A DNA stretch of 64,000 nt from Marinicella litoralis (GCF_002591915.1 NZ_NIHB01000007.1:6076-70075), one strand, 5' to 3'. Positions 28,158 through 38,404 are shown, counted from the first letter of the stretch. Numbers and translations: made by a program. Notes: generated from the sequence alone by a model not told the origin.

Positions 28158-29492
28158 ATGAAAACACATCACCTATTTTCTGGTCTTATTTTTACTTTCA
28201 TTGCATTTTATGCACATTCAGCCAATTTCATCGTAGATCGATTTGAAGACGCGCCTGATGACCTGCCTGGCAATGGCGTCTGTGCAGCCACCAATATGGT
28301 TGGAGCCGTCTGTACGTAAAGAGCAGCCATCATGGAATCAAATGCCCAAGTCGGCTCAGACACCATCCTTATCCCACAGAACACCTATGTTTTATCCAAC
28401 ACGGGTGAAGATGATAGTGGTTTCCTGGGCGATTTGGACATCACCGGTGAGCTCATCATCATCAATGGAATCACTGGCGGTTTTGTGATTGACGGCAATG
28501 GTTCAGACCGAATTTTTCATGTGCATTCCGGTGGGGATTTAACCTTGATCAATGCCACATTGACTCATGGCGTCGCCAATTCACCCAATGTAATTGAAGG
28601 CGGTGCAGTCAAAATTGAAAACGGTGGTTAATTTGCCACCGATGAAGTTGTATTTGTTAACAACTTAGCCAACCGAGGTGGTGACATCTTCAATGATGGT
28701 ACAGTGGTGATTGGAAACTCATATTTTCACCACAACGCAGTCACCAATTAAAACACCCCACAAAACCTCAATTCAGTGGGCAGTGCCATACTCAACAGGG
28801 AAATTTTATTGTTCGCAACCAGTACCATTGCCCACAATGGCCAACTGTTGGACAATCCAAGCAATGCTGTCCAGACCAGCAGTCAATATGCCATGCATTT
28901 TAACCTGAATGGCAACAATGCGGCACCACCGGTCAGTTTTATCTTTAATTCCACCATTGCCAACAATGGTTTTGCTGGCATCAGATCAGACCGTGGTTTT
29001 ACTGACATCAATCAATCCACCATTGCTAACCATGAAAGCAGGGGTTTGCGGTTTACCAGAAATGACAATCATTTGGACGAATTACAACTTAAGATACGCC
29101 ATTCTTTAATCGTAAACAGTGATTTTCAGGACTGTAATGATCCCTGGGTATATCCAGTCAGCGAAGTGGATTTAGTGAATAACTACAATGCCAGTACCGA
29201 TGAGTCTTGTGGTTTTTCTGGCATGAACGACATTGAAAACATCAACAATCCAATCAATGGCTCTTTGCATATGTGGGGAGGTTTTGCGCCTACCTTGATG
29301 ATAAACGCAAACAACAGCGTCATCGATGCTGCCAGCAATGGTTGTACCGATGAAGATCAAAGAGGAGAAACTCGCCCCTTGGATGGTAACAACAATATGG
29401 TTTCAAGTTGTGACATGGGTGCTGTTGAGTTCAACCCAATGACTGACCCAAATGATTCAGATGTTATTTTTAAACACGGTTTTGAAGATTGA
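28158..29492 (+). pseudogene. Beta-helix / choice-of-anchor Q-like secreted protein gene interrupted by three in-frame TAA codons
   Basis: One frame runs from an ATG (28158) to a TGA (29490-29492) and encodes a plausible 440-residue product: a signal peptide (LFSGLIFTFIAFYAHSA), CSLP-like features ILIPQNTYVL, right-handed beta-helix repeats (HSGGDLTLINATLTHG, STIANHESRGLRF), a choice-of-anchor Q style end (GCTDEDQRGETRPLDG, CDMGAVEFNP) and the tail SDVIFKHGFED. Three TAA codons break it at 28317, 28629 and 28749. Each could be a single C-to-T change from CAA, and no frameshift is seen. Either a young pseudogene or, less likely, stop readthrough. The last piece (28776-29492) is the longest open part. 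Confidence 0.8.
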
Positions 29493-29516
29493 ATCCCAGC
29501 CACTGACAAAAACAGT

Positions 29517-29547
29517 AACCAGGAAATCAATTAAGAATTTCCTGGTT
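29517..29547. terminator. Hairpin between convergent genes, likely terminator
   Basis: AACCAGGAAAT ... ATTTCCTGGTT is a perfect 11-bp inverted repeat between the beta-helix gene and tldD, which converge. T-runs are weak on both sides (CCTTT; TTTTTG after a gap). Confidence 0.5.
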
Positions 29548-29551
29548 GCCT

Positions 29552-30991
29552 TTAAACCTGGGTTCCACCCACCGTTAATTTATCTATTTTCAAACTGGGT
29601 TGACCAATGCCAACAGGGATGCTTTGACCATCTTTTCCACAGACACCCAAACCTTGGTCAAATGCCAAGTCATTGCCTACCATACTGACTTGTTGCATAG
29701 CAGCTGGACCATCGCCAATCAAAGTGGCACCCTTAACAGGGTATGAGATTTTACCATGCTCAATCATGTATGCCTCTGAAGCAGAAAACACAAACTTACC
29801 GTTGGTGATGTCCACTTGACCGCCACTGAAATTAACCGCATACAAGCCCTTTTCCACCGAAGCGATGATTTCATTGGGATCATTTTCGCCACCCAACATA
29901 TAGGTGTTGGTCATCCGTGGCATTGGCAAATGAGCAAATGATTCTCGTCTTCCATTTCCAGTTGTTGGTACGCCCATTAACCGGGCATTGAGCTTGTCTT
30001 GCATGTAGCCACGCAGGATGCCATTTTCTATCAAAACATTTTCTTGTGACTGAGTTCCTTCATCATCTATGTTCAAGGAACCGCGCCTATTGGGTAAAAT
30101 ACCACTGTCAATGATGGTGCATACTTTTGATGTGACCTGTTGGCCCACTTTCCCTGAAAAAGCAGACGAGCCTTTTCGATTGAAATCTCCTTCCAATCCA
30201 TGTCCAACCGCTTCATGTAACAGCACACCCGGCCAGCCAGCAGCCAAAACAACAGGCATTTCACCCGCCGGTGCTTCTTTGGCCTGAAGGTTGATCAAAG
30301 CGCCATGGATGGCTTGCTCAATATAACCATCGGCATAGCCTGCTTTAAACACATCATTCAACAATATCCGTCCACCACCTCCAGCATAACCCATTTCCAT
30401 GCGACCTTTGTCATCGGTACAGATGACTTGGATGCTGAGCTTAACCATCGGTCTGATATCAGCCGCAAAGACACCATCCGTGGCTGCTACCATGATTTCT
30501 TCTTGCGATGAAACCAATGAACAGATCACTTTTTTAACTCGGTGGTCTTGTTTCCTGGCTTTCACATCCATTTGATTCAATAAATCCAAGATGGATTGGT
30601 TATCTACACCAGTCAATACATCTTTGGGAGTATAAAGATCAGGTGGCTGATGTTGTTTAAGGTTCACTCCTTTGTGAGTGGATTGACTTCTGGCGATGCT
30701 GCGAGCTGTATGAACGGCATGATTGATGCTGTTTTTATTCAACGCATCGGTATAAGCAAAACCTGTTTTTTCACCTTGATTGATGCGTATTCCGACCCCT
30801 CGATCAATGCTGTGGCTGCCTGATTTGACTTGCTGATTCTCTAACACCCATGATTCTAATCGTGATGATTGAAAATACAAGTCGGCAAAATCCCCACCTG
30901 TGGATAAAGCATCTCCAAGCATTTGTTCAAGGTCATTAACACTTAAACCACCTGGTTCAAGAAAAGTTTGGCTGGTTTGTTTGATTGACAT
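29552..30991 (-). CDS. tldD: Metalloprotease TldD
   Basis: The 479-aa protein contains the zinc motif HEAVGHGLEGDF (HExxxH), GSLNIDDEGT, RRESFAHLPMPRMTNT, LGGENDPNEIIASVEKG and the late GPAAMQQVSMVGND. TldD works with TldE/PmbA as a heterodimeric peptidase that trims flexible peptides, such as leader peptides of some RiPPs and the CcdA antitoxin in E. coli. TldE is not in the window. It closes the yhdP cluster, starting four bases after the PqiA-like gene. TldD/E could in principle mature the small peptides found at 43.8-46.6 kb (speculation). Confidence 0.95.
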   Translation of the reverse strand: MSIKQTSQTFLEPGGLSVNDLEQMLGDALSTGGDFADLYFQSSRLESWVLENQQVKSGSHSIDRGVGIRINQGEKTGFAYTDALNKNSINHAVHTARSIARSQSTHKGVNLKQHQPPDLYTPKDVLTGVDNQSILDLLNQMDVKARKQDHRVKKVICSLVSSQEEIMVAATDGVFAADIRPMVKLSIQVICTDDKGRMEMGYAGGGGRILLNDVFKAGYADGYIEQAIHGALINLQAKEAPAGEMPVVLAAGWPGVLLHEAVGHGLEGDFNRKGSSAFSGKVGQQVTSKVCTIIDSGILPNRRGSLNIDDEGTQSQENVLIENGILRGYMQDKLNARLMGVPTTGNGRRESFAHLPMPRMTNTYMLGGENDPNEIIASVEKGLYAVNFSGGQVDITNGKFVFSASEAYMIEHGKISYPVKGATLIGDGPAAMQQVSMVGNDLAFDQGLGVCGKDGQSIPVGIGQPSLKIDKLTVGGTQV

Positions 30992-30995
30992 TATT

Positions 30996-31817
30996 TTATG
31001 GTTCCCTCTTAATATTTATGAGGTAAGTTAATAACATGGATGAAATCACGTAAGCAACGAAATAGTAAACACCAATTTGCAAAGTGGCATCTGTAGCGCC
31101 ACCTGACTTGGTGGTGAAATAAGTCACTAAAATGGCGATAACAAAAACATCCAACATGGACCACTTTCCAATGGCCTTAAGTACTTTAACGCTTTTCTGT
31201 GAAAAGTGTAAATTCTGACTGAATAAAACCACAGACATCATTAATGATTTAAGGATGGGGGTTAATATTGTAAATACAAATATGACAATGGCAATGGCCA
31301 TTTGCCCAGAGTCATATAATTTTTGCAGGGCCGAAACAATGCTTTTGGATTCAAACTGAAATACAGTTTGTCCCAGAACAGGGATCTCCTGATAAGCAAT
31401 GATGGCCAATATTGGTGCAAACCAGCCTGTAATCAATGCCACTATAGTGACCAGTAACAAAGCCATCAAAGATATCTTTGACTTTAAGAACCCATGAATT
31501 AAAAACATCAATACCAATGTGGCTATAAATAACTTGGTGTATTTATACGCCAATTTATCATGTGACTCTGCTTTGGTTTTTAACTCACTCAGTGCATCCA
31601 GTTCTTCGGTGTGGCCAGGATACCAACCAAATGTAATGGTTTCTAGCACTTGTTTACTCTTGGATTTAAAATTATCTGACATTGATAGTTTTTCAGACAA
31701 CTCACCAATTCGATGTTCATAAGCCAAAGACTGCCCCCATGATTCATAAGCCAAATAAGTACAAAAACTGACCACTATCAACAAGTATAGGGTTTGGAAC
31801 AGGTTATTTTTATTCAT
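30996..31817 (-). CDS. PqiA/LetA domain membrane protein
   Basis: The 273-aa protein has four or five membrane segments and a single PqiA-type domain: the YQEIPVLGQTVF region and the GKWSMLDVFVIAILVTYFT block, which is the family signature. A non-conserved N-terminal loop (about 30-90) faces the periplasm. No zinc-ribbon cysteines are seen. PqiA and LetA act with MCE proteins in moving lipids between membranes. It overlaps the end of yhdP by 8 bases and precedes tldD, splitting the pair usually adjacent in E. coli. Confidence 0.8.
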   Translation of the reverse strand: MNKNNLFQTLYLLIVVSFCTYLAYESWGQSLAYEHRIGELSEKLSMSDNFKSKSKQVLETITFGWYPGHTEELDALSELKTKAESHDKLAYKYTKLFIATLVLMFLIHGFLKSKISLMALLLVTIVALITGWFAPILAIIAYQEIPVLGQTVFQFESKSIVSALQKLYDSGQMAIAIVIFVFTILTPILKSLMMSVVLFSQNLHFSQKSVKVLKAIGKWSMLDVFVIAILVTYFTTKSGGATDATLQIGVYYFVAYVISSMLLTYLINIKREP

Positions 31818-34800
31818 CGGATATCAACTCTATTTGGGGATCATCCCAGGTACCAGTGACGTGGTAGATGATTTCATTTTTATTTTTTAATTGTTTATCG
31901 AACAACCCTTGTACCAAAAATCCAGCCGCTGCACCCACTGGACCACCAGCAATGGCACCAATGGTTGGGAATGTTTTTCCAATTTGAGGTCGCACAGTGA
32001 TGGTTTGATTATAACTTTGTTCAGCAAAGCCCACATCACCTTGAATGTGGATTTTAGCAGAAGAAGCTTTGATTAAAAAATCTTGTGTGTTGGCCACACC
32101 ATCGGTAATCACGAAATGACCCTCCATACTTCTGAACAACAGGCCTTCTGCCAACACATCCCTGAAATCCAACAGCAACCTTCTGGGTAGATTAGTTAGA
32201 TTAAACAGGCCCAAAACACGACCAAAACCTGGTTGTTGATCCAACACTTGGCCTTGTCCAATTTTAATGTCCAATTCACCGTCAATGTTGGCCATATCAA
32301 ATTCACTGGGTACACCCGTCCAAATCGCATTCATTTCAATCAAAGTCTGGGCATTGGTGATTGGAGCGTTGAATCCCACATTACTCAAAAAATCCGCAAT
32401 TTTCTCAGAAAACATCACCACATTAAAATTGGATTGTCCCATCGGTCCTGAGGCTTTGTTCCATGCGCCAGATATGTTGATTTCTGCCAACTCTGATTTG
32501 ATGCTCATTTGTTCGACTTTGATGCCATCAGCGACGTTCCTCATTTCCATTCTTAAAGCACCCAATGGAATGCCAGCGTAACTGAAATTCTCAGCCCACA
32601 GGTGAATATCAGGCACCGCTGATTTGGTTGATGTGGGTGAGTGGGTGTTGTCGTTTTGCACGGAATCTATCCAGTTCAAATGATCGAATTGCGCAACAAT
32701 GCCTTTGCGGCCTATGTCATCAGCAATGGTGACCAAGCCTTTGATTGCCTGACTGTCTACATTGATTTCATAACTGCTTGCTTGCCGGACGATGTGAAGA
32801 TCAATTTCAGTGAACTCACGAGACATGAACAACAACTTTTCTATACTGACCCTGACTTCAGAAAAGGGTAAATTTTGACTTTCATTGGCTGTTTTATTTT
32901 CTGCCATTAAGGCCAACCATTGGTCTAGATCTAAAACTTTGATGTACCCACCAAATGGAGCTTCACTGGGTGATTCGGCATTGGGATCAATGAATTTTAA
33001 CTGCGTCAGGTGGTAATCACCTTCTGTGGTATTGATGATTGATTCAATTTGGTTGTTGTAATTGATTTCCACCTGGGATTCTTGGCATGGAATGTTGCAT
33101 TTGATGGAAAATGTTTTTTGTTCACCTTCAGACTTGTCTAAGGGCGCTGGTAATAAGCTACTGACCCCTGACAGGTCTGATTGTGCGGTCATAAATAATT
33201 GGTCTTGTTGGTTTTTAATCCATATATTCCAAAATGACTCGCCTTCAATCGGCAGGATTTGGTTCACTTTATTCAATAAATATTCAGCATTCAAAAAACC
33301 TGCAATATTCACATCTATGGACAAGCCAGTTGCTGTTTTGGTGGCTATTTTTCCATTCAATTTAACCGGAGCCGATTGCAATTCTGCTGCCAAGTCATCT
33401 ATCAGTAAATCATAGCCATCCAATTGGACGGGGCCATTGATATGGTCAAGGCTAAAATGTTCGGTTTCAAATGTACCTTGGTTGAAGTTAATTTGTCCTT
33501 GTGGGTTAAAATCAGTTTTTTTATCACTTTTCAATGAAATATCAAAGTTCAATGCAATCTGTTGATCACCACTTAATGTGATGGCATCACTTAATTTGAT
33601 GTTATTTGATAAAGGCGATTGATTCAGGTAATCCAGAAGTTGGTTGTTTTTTGCTTTTGCAGTCATCTCAACAGATAAAATGCCCACATCCAATGAATCG
33701 ATATCAACCTGGCTCTTGGCTATTTCTATGCCCTGGGTTTTGGCTTGATTCACCGATACATGGACCTCATCGTGGGTAAATAAAGCGGTGGCATTCAAGT
33801 CCGATACAACAGGCCAATCTGGACGAAATTGGTTGCTTGTATTTCTAACATAAGCCCTGGAAACAAACGCTGCGGCACCACTTTTAAATGCTTGTGGGAT
33901 CATGTCCCCATTGACAAAAACAAAGCCCGTTTCAACAAGCCCTTTGAGTAAGCTGTTGTCTAACCAATTCAAAGTTTTTTCTTTCCATACATTGTGTGGC
34001 CAATATTTCCATAGCATACTCACATCCACATCATTCAGGCGACTGTTCAAAATCACAGAATTAACCGCTGTCAAATCAAGGTGCATCCAAAGTTGCAAGT
34101 CAAAATCTTCACAATCACACCAAAAGTTATTCAACCTGACCTGCCTATCAGAACTCGCAAAATCAACATCTAATTGAGCCGACAATTGTTGCCAATTCAA
34201 GGTGTCTCGATAAAGCGCTGGTGCTGACAAATGACCTGAACCGGTATCAAGTAAAATGTTGGCTTGATTTGTAGTTAATTTGACTTCGCCTGACAGGCCT
34301 GCCAAATCAAAGGACTCATGCTTCACGGCCAAGCCTTCGAATGCCACAAAACCTGATTGCAACTCTGCGGCGGCGTGATCAAAACTCAACTCAATGTTCG
34401 ACAAATCACCCCTCAACTGATCCAATAAGCTTTGGTAATATGCATTTTGCGGTTTGATTTCCAGCAAAAACTGAGTCATTAAATCAATCGGCAAACCTCC
34501 ACTTTTGATTTGACTGATTGTTCCATTGCGTTGTACATTGATTTCAAAATCATCATGGTTAACACCATTGACTGATAAATCATCAAGTTGCCAATGACTT
34601 AACCAATGCTTGTCATCTCCTTGGTGCTTCACTTTTAATTGAAATGACATTCCTTGCTCAGGATTTGACCAATTAAGGTCACCCAATGCATGGCTGACAT
34701 AACCATTTTCTGCAGTGACCCACAGTTGACCATCCAGGTAGCCGTTTGGAAACTGAATGTCTGTTACCAGTTCATTCAGTTGGTTTACCTCAAATTGATG

Positions 34801-35484
34801 AAACTTTATATACCATTGTGCATTACGGGTAAGGCTCTGAGACCTTTGACTCAGGCTTCTTACTTCAATGTTTTGGTTGTCTTTGGCACTGTTAATCAAG
34901 AGCTTGAAAGCCCTTTGGGTTTTATCTTGTTCCAGCAAGAAATCAGCTTTTAAGCCAGCCAATAAAACTTTGCCTTCTTGGTTGGCTATGTTCAAAACCA
35001 ATTCATCCACCCGCAGCGAACCGGTAGTGAGTACCCGATCCAACATGTCTGTGAATTTCGCTTCGTCTTGTTGGTTGTTGATGGTTATGCTGGCACCATC
35101 CGCCGATTGGATCATGCCCAATTCTGCATTGTTGATGCTTAAATCAATCCCTGTGCGACCGCCAGGCAGTAAATACTGGTAGACATTTATTGATAAACTG
35201 GCGGCTTCCAATTCAATATTTTGCTTGCCACTGAGGGTTAAATTCTTTAACTGGAAATAAGGTCCATAACCATTCCATGAACCATCAATTTGATCAATAT
35301 TGACTTCCAAGTTCCATTGTTCTTCTAAAAATTGTTCCAATTGCTTTTGGTACAAAGATTCAAATGGTAACAACAAGCTTAATAAACCAACACAAACTCC
35401 AGCCAAGACCACTGTCAATGCCAGTAAGCCACGAATTTTTACCCACAACTTAAACAACCAATGATGTTTTTTCGTTTTGGTCAT
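31810..35484 (-). CDS. yhdP: YhdP family AsmA-like lipid transfer protein
   Basis: The 1224-aa protein has an N-terminal membrane anchor (about 17-40, LLALTVVLAGVCVGLLSLLL), a long repetitive beta-strand-rich periplasmic body, and the C-terminal block typical of YhdP/DUF3971 (GRVLGLFNLTNLPRRLLLDF, LLFRSMEGHFVI, GGPVGAAAGFLVQGLFDKQL). YhdP is thought to form a bridge carrying phospholipid to the outer membrane. It starts 12 bases after rng, in the E. coli-like order maf-rng-yhdP-tldD. Confidence 0.92.
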   Translation of the reverse strand: MTKTKKHHWLFKLWVKIRGLLALTVVLAGVCVGLLSLLLPFESLYQKQLEQFLEEQWNLEVNIDQIDGSWNGYGPYFQLKNLTLSGKQNIELEAASLSINVYQYLLPGGRTGIDLSINNAELGMIQSADGASITINNQQDEAKFTDMLDRVLTTGSLRVDELVLNIANQEGKVLLAGLKADFLLEQDKTQRAFKLLINSAKDNQNIEVRSLSQRSQSLTRNAQWYIKFHQFEVNQLNELVTDIQFPNGYLDGQLWVTAENGYVSHALGDLNWSNPEQGMSFQLKVKHQGDDKHWLSHWQLDDLSVNGVNHDDFEINVQRNGTISQIKSGGLPIDLMTQFLLEIKPQNAYYQSLLDQLRGDLSNIELSFDHAAAELQSGFVAFEGLAVKHESFDLAGLSGEVKLTTNQANILLDTGSGHLSAPALYRDTLNWQQLSAQLDVDFASSDRQVRLNNFWCDCEDFDLQLWMHLDLTAVNSVILNSRLNDVDVSMLWKYWPHNVWKEKTLNWLDNSLLKGLVETGFVFVNGDMIPQAFKSGAAAFVSRAYVRNTSNQFRPDWPVVSDLNATALFTHDEVHVSVNQAKTQGIEIAKSQVDIDSLDVGILSVEMTAKAKNNQLLDYLNQSPLSNNIKLSDAITLSGDQQIALNFDISLKSDKKTDFNPQGQINFNQGTFETEHFSLDHINGPVQLDGYDLLIDDLAAELQSAPVKLNGKIATKTATGLSIDVNIAGFLNAEYLLNKVNQILPIEGESFWNIWIKNQQDQLFMTAQSDLSGVSSLLPAPLDKSEGEQKTFSIKCNIPCQESQVEINYNNQIESIINTTEGDYHLTQLKFIDPNAESPSEAPFGGYIKVLDLDQWLALMAENKTANESQNLPFSEVRVSIEKLLFMSREFTEIDLHIVRQASSYEINVDSQAIKGLVTIADDIGRKGIVAQFDHLNWIDSVQNDNTHSPTSTKSAVPDIHLWAENFSYAGIPLGALRMEMRNVADGIKVEQMSIKSELAEINISGAWNKASGPMGQSNFNVVMFSEKIADFLSNVGFNAPITNAQTLIEMNAIWTGVPSEFDMANIDGELDIKIGQGQVLDQQPGFGRVLGLFNLTNLPRRLLLDFRDVLAEGLLFRSMEGHFVITDGVANTQDFLIKASSAKIHIQGDVGFAEQSYNQTITVRPQIGKTFPTIGAIAGGPVGAAAGFLVQGLFDKQLKNKNEIIYHVTGTWDDPQIELISDE

Positions 35485-35496
35485 TGATCCAAATCC

Positions 35497-36960
35497 TTAA
35501 AGCAAGACCACATCATGTTGATGCCTCTCATAACTGTCTTCCGCTTGAAAACTGATTCTTTTGCCCAATGCTTCTTCCATTTCAGCCAAAGTTTCAGAAT
35601 GTTCATCAATGATGTATTTGACCAAGCGAGATGAACCTATCACCATCACTTTGCTGGCTTTGAATTGTTTAACAGAACGAGTGATTTCCCGAAATAATTT
35701 AAAACTGATGGTTTCGATGGTTTCAATGGATCCATTGCCTTGGCATTTATCACAAGGTTCACACAACAGGTCATTTAAATTCTCAGTGGTTCGCTTACGA
35801 GTCATTTCAACCAGCCCCAAACCTGTAAACCCAAGTACATTGGTTCGGGCGCTGTCAGGCTCAAGACATTCTTCAAGGGTTTGTAAAACTTGAATTTTAT
35901 GAGATTTTTCAATCATATCAATGAAATCAATGATGATGATGCCGCCTATATTCCTCAGCCTTAACTGACGGGCAATGGTCTGAGCTGCTTCTAAATTGGT
36001 CTTAAATGCAGTGTCTTCTAATGACTTATAACCCACATATTGACCGGTATTGATATCTATGGTGGTCATTGCTTCATTTTGATCAAAAACCAAATTACCA
36101 CCTGATTTTAATGGCACCCTTTTACTGATTGAACGATCTATTTCATCATCAATGTGAAATTGATCAAACAAAGGTCGAGTGGATTTGTATTCAATCAATT
36201 CACCAGACCAATCTGCTGCATAATCTGCTACAAACATTCTAACGTTTTGGTAGATGTCGTAAGAATCTGTGGTTATTTTAGTCAAGTTTTCGTTGATTTG
36301 ATCTCTGACCACTTTTTTGGCCAATGAAAATTCACTGTAAATTAAACAGGGTGACTTTGATTCATTGATACGTTGTTCAATTTGTTGCCACAACCGTTGC
36401 AAGAAACGCCAATCATGATACAAGGCTGTATAACTCACTTGTTCGGCATTGGTTCTGGCTATTAAGCCAAATGCATCATTGTTCTGGTTGATCTTCATCA
36501 ACAACGCAGTCAGACGGTCACGTTCTGACTCATCTGTGATGCGTGCTGAAATGGCCGCTAAAGACGGGGAATTGGGCAACATCACCAAGTACCGACTGGG
36601 AATACTGAGTTGCGTTGTGATCCTGGCTCCTTTGCTGCCTATTTGGTCTTTAAACACCTGCACCACAATTTTTTGCCCTTCATGTAAAATGCGAGCAATG
36701 GACCCTTCAGCCACTGTGGTGGATTCTATGTGTTGTTCAGCGATGTCCGAGACATGAATAAAAGCCGCTTTTTCTTGTCCAATGTTTACAAAGGCTGCTT
36801 GTAAGCCTGGCAACACTTTTTCTACGGTTCCTTGGTAAATGTTACCTACGATAGAATGTTTCTGTCCGCGTTCAAGCCACACCTCAGAAAGCATGCCCTC
36901 CTCGACCAAAGCCACACGCGTCTCAAATCCATTGCTGTTGATTAATATCTCTTTGGACAT
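35497..36960 (-). CDS. rng: Ribonuclease G
   Basis: The 487-aa protein has the S1 domain (NIYQGTVEKVLPGLQAAFVN, from about 40), catalytic-core motifs with the metal-binding aspartates (AMTTIDINTGQYVG and IIIIDFIDM), and the Zn-link cysteines in LLCEPCDKCQGNG. There is no RNase E-type scaffold tail, which separates it from Rne. It processes rRNA and mRNA 5' ends. Downstream of maf by 13 bases and upstream of yhdP. Confidence 0.95.
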   Translation of the reverse strand: MSKEILINSNGFETRVALVEEGMLSEVWLERGQKHSIVGNIYQGTVEKVLPGLQAAFVNIGQEKAAFIHVSDIAEQHIESTTVAEGSIARILHEGQKIVVQVFKDQIGSKGARITTQLSIPSRYLVMLPNSPSLAAISARITDESERDRLTALLMKINQNNDAFGLIARTNAEQVSYTALYHDWRFLQRLWQQIEQRINESKSPCLIYSEFSLAKKVVRDQINENLTKITTDSYDIYQNVRMFVADYAADWSGELIEYKSTRPLFDQFHIDDEIDRSISKRVPLKSGGNLVFDQNEAMTTIDINTGQYVGYKSLEDTAFKTNLEAAQTIARQLRLRNIGGIIIIDFIDMIEKSHKIQVLQTLEECLEPDSARTNVLGFTGLGLVEMTRKRTTENLNDLLCEPCDKCQGNGSIETIETISFKLFREITRSVKQFKASKVMVIGSSRLVKYIIDEHSETLAEMEEALGKRISFQAEDSYERHQHDVVLL

Positions 36961-36973
36961 AAGCTCACCTTTT

Positions 36974-37582
36974 CTACAATGTCTTTAAGACATCTAATGG
37001 ACTTATTATATCCAGTTTATTAAGCAGTTGTGAGGTCTCAAACAAGGGTAAACCCATTATTCCAGAATAACTGCCACTGATGTGCTCGATCCACATCGCA
37101 GCATAACCTTGTATACCGTAAGAACCCGCTTTATCCATCGGCTCTCCAGTGGCTATATAAGCATGTATTTGTGCTTCATTAATTTTTGCAAACTTGACAT
37201 CACTGCGATTCATCAACGAATGAACCTTACCCAGGTAAACAACCGTCACTGCTGTATAGACCTGATGACTTGATCCTGACAGTTGATTCAATACAGCAAA
37301 AGCCTCATCAACACTTTGTGGCTTGCCCAAAATTCGATCGTGATGTACCACAGTGGTGTCTGCCGTTAGTATAGGCCACTTTATAGACACTTGGACTTGA
37401 GCTGCTTCGGCTTTTTCAATTGACATCCGATGGCAATATTGATCGGCAGGCTCATTGGGATAAGGTGTTTCATCGATATCCACCGCTTGCACCTGTACCT
37501 GCCAGCCTAACTGCTCTAGCAATTGTTTGCGCCTGGGTGAAGCTGACGCCAACATCAGGGTGGGATGGGTAGATTTATTCAC
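36974..37582 (-). CDS. maf: Maf family nucleotide pyrophosphatase
   Basis: The 202-aa protein begins with the Maf signature LMLASASPRRKQLLEQLGW and has DETPYPNEPAD, the WPILTADTTV active-site block, GKPQS, and the GSYGIQGYAA motif. Maf enzymes hydrolyse non-canonical or damaged NTPs. The start is GTG at 37582, which overlaps the rlmH stop by 8 bases. Divergence from E. coli means the exact substrate (dTTP/UTP versus m7GTP) is open. Confidence 0.92.
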   Translation of the reverse strand: MNKSTHPTLMLASASPRRKQLLEQLGWQVQVQAVDIDETPYPNEPADQYCHRMSIEKAEAAQVQVSIKWPILTADTTVVHHDRILGKPQSVDEAFAVLNQLSGSSHQVYTAVTVVYLGKVHSLMNRSDVKFAKINEAQIHAYIATGEPMDKAGSYGIQGYAAMWIEHISGSYSGIMGLPLFETSQLLNKLDIISPLDVLKTL

Positions 37583-38045
37583 GGTGATATGGATGGTTAT
37601 TCAGCATGCTGTACGCTCGATAGATTTGTTCTGCCATAATGACACGGACCAGCTGATGCGGAAATATTAATTTTGATAACGACCAAGTCTGTTTGGCCAG
37701 TTTTAAAATTGACTCATCTAGGCCGTCTGCACCACCAATGATGAGATTGATGTCTTGCCCCTGCATTTGCCAATTCGCTAATTGTTGAGATAAAAAAGTC
37801 GTGCTGATAGACCGACCCTTTTCATCCAACGCAATGTTCAAGGCGCCAGGTTTAAGTTGTTTGGAAATTATCTGGGCTTCGTGTGACTTTATTTGAGCAA
37901 TCGACAGGCCTTTTTGTCTCGAAACTGGGTTCAATTCAACCAAATTTATTTTGAGGTGAGCGGGCAGTCGATCGTTGTAAGTTTGATAGGCAGCATTCAC
38001 CCAATCTGGCATCTTATGCCCGAGTGAAAGCAAACTGATTTTCAT
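37575..38045 (-). CDS. rlmH: 23S rRNA pseudouridine1915 N3-methyltransferase RlmH
   Basis: The 156-aa SPOUT methyltransferase shows the family's IALDEKGRSISTTFLSQQLA, LIIGGADGLDESIL (knot and SAM site), SKLIFPHQLVRVIMAEQIYR and the end NNHPYHRE. It methylates pseudouridine 1915 in helix 69 of 23S rRNA. It overlaps rsfS by an ATGA junction. Confidence 0.96.
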   Translation of the reverse strand: MKISLLSLGHKMPDWVNAAYQTYNDRLPAHLKINLVELNPVSRQKGLSIAQIKSHEAQIISKQLKPGALNIALDEKGRSISTTFLSQQLANWQMQGQDINLIIGGADGLDESILKLAKQTWSLSKLIFPHQLVRVIMAEQIYRAYSMLNNHPYHRE

Positions 38046-38404
38046 TCTTCAGTTGATTCTTTGATGTCCCAAAGGCCTTCCAGATGATAAAACTCACGTG
38101 CTTCAACACTCATTACATGTAAAACCGCATCACCACAATCCACAATAATCCATTCATCAGAATTCATGCCTTCTGTACTGAGTATTTCACCACCATTTTC
38201 TTCAATCGCTGCGACTGCAGTTTCAGCCAAGTGTCTCATGTGTCGGTTTGAACTGCCGCTACAAATAATCATATAGTCAGTAACTGCAGTCAAATGACTG
38301 ACAGGTAAAGTGATGACATTTTGCGCTTTGGCTGATTCGACCGCTTGAGAGATGATTTCTGAAATTGAGTTGCTTGGGTTGGTATCTTCTATATTTTTTT
38401 GCAC
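38042..38404 (-). CDS. rsfS: Ribosome silencing factor RsfS
   Basis: The 120-aa protein contains LPVSHLTAVTDYMIICSGSS, RHMRHLAETAV, EGMNSDEWIIVDCGDAVLHV and EAREFYHLEGLW, all hallmarks of RsfS. It binds uL14 and keeps subunits apart in stationary phase. The start appears to be GTG at 38404. It leads the rsfS-rlmH-maf-rng-yhdP-pqiA-like-tldD minus-strand cluster. Confidence 0.93.
   Translation of the reverse strand: MQKNIEDTNPSNSISEIISQAVESAKAQNVITLPVSHLTAVTDYMIICSGSSNRHMRHLAETAVAAIEENGGEILSTEGMNSDEWIIVDCGDAVLHVMSVEAREFYHLEGLWDIKESTEE

Noticed and set aside
28158-29492. Alternative genetic code (TAA as Gln)
   Set aside because: Most genes in the window end in TAA and stay the normal length, so TAA is a normal stop.
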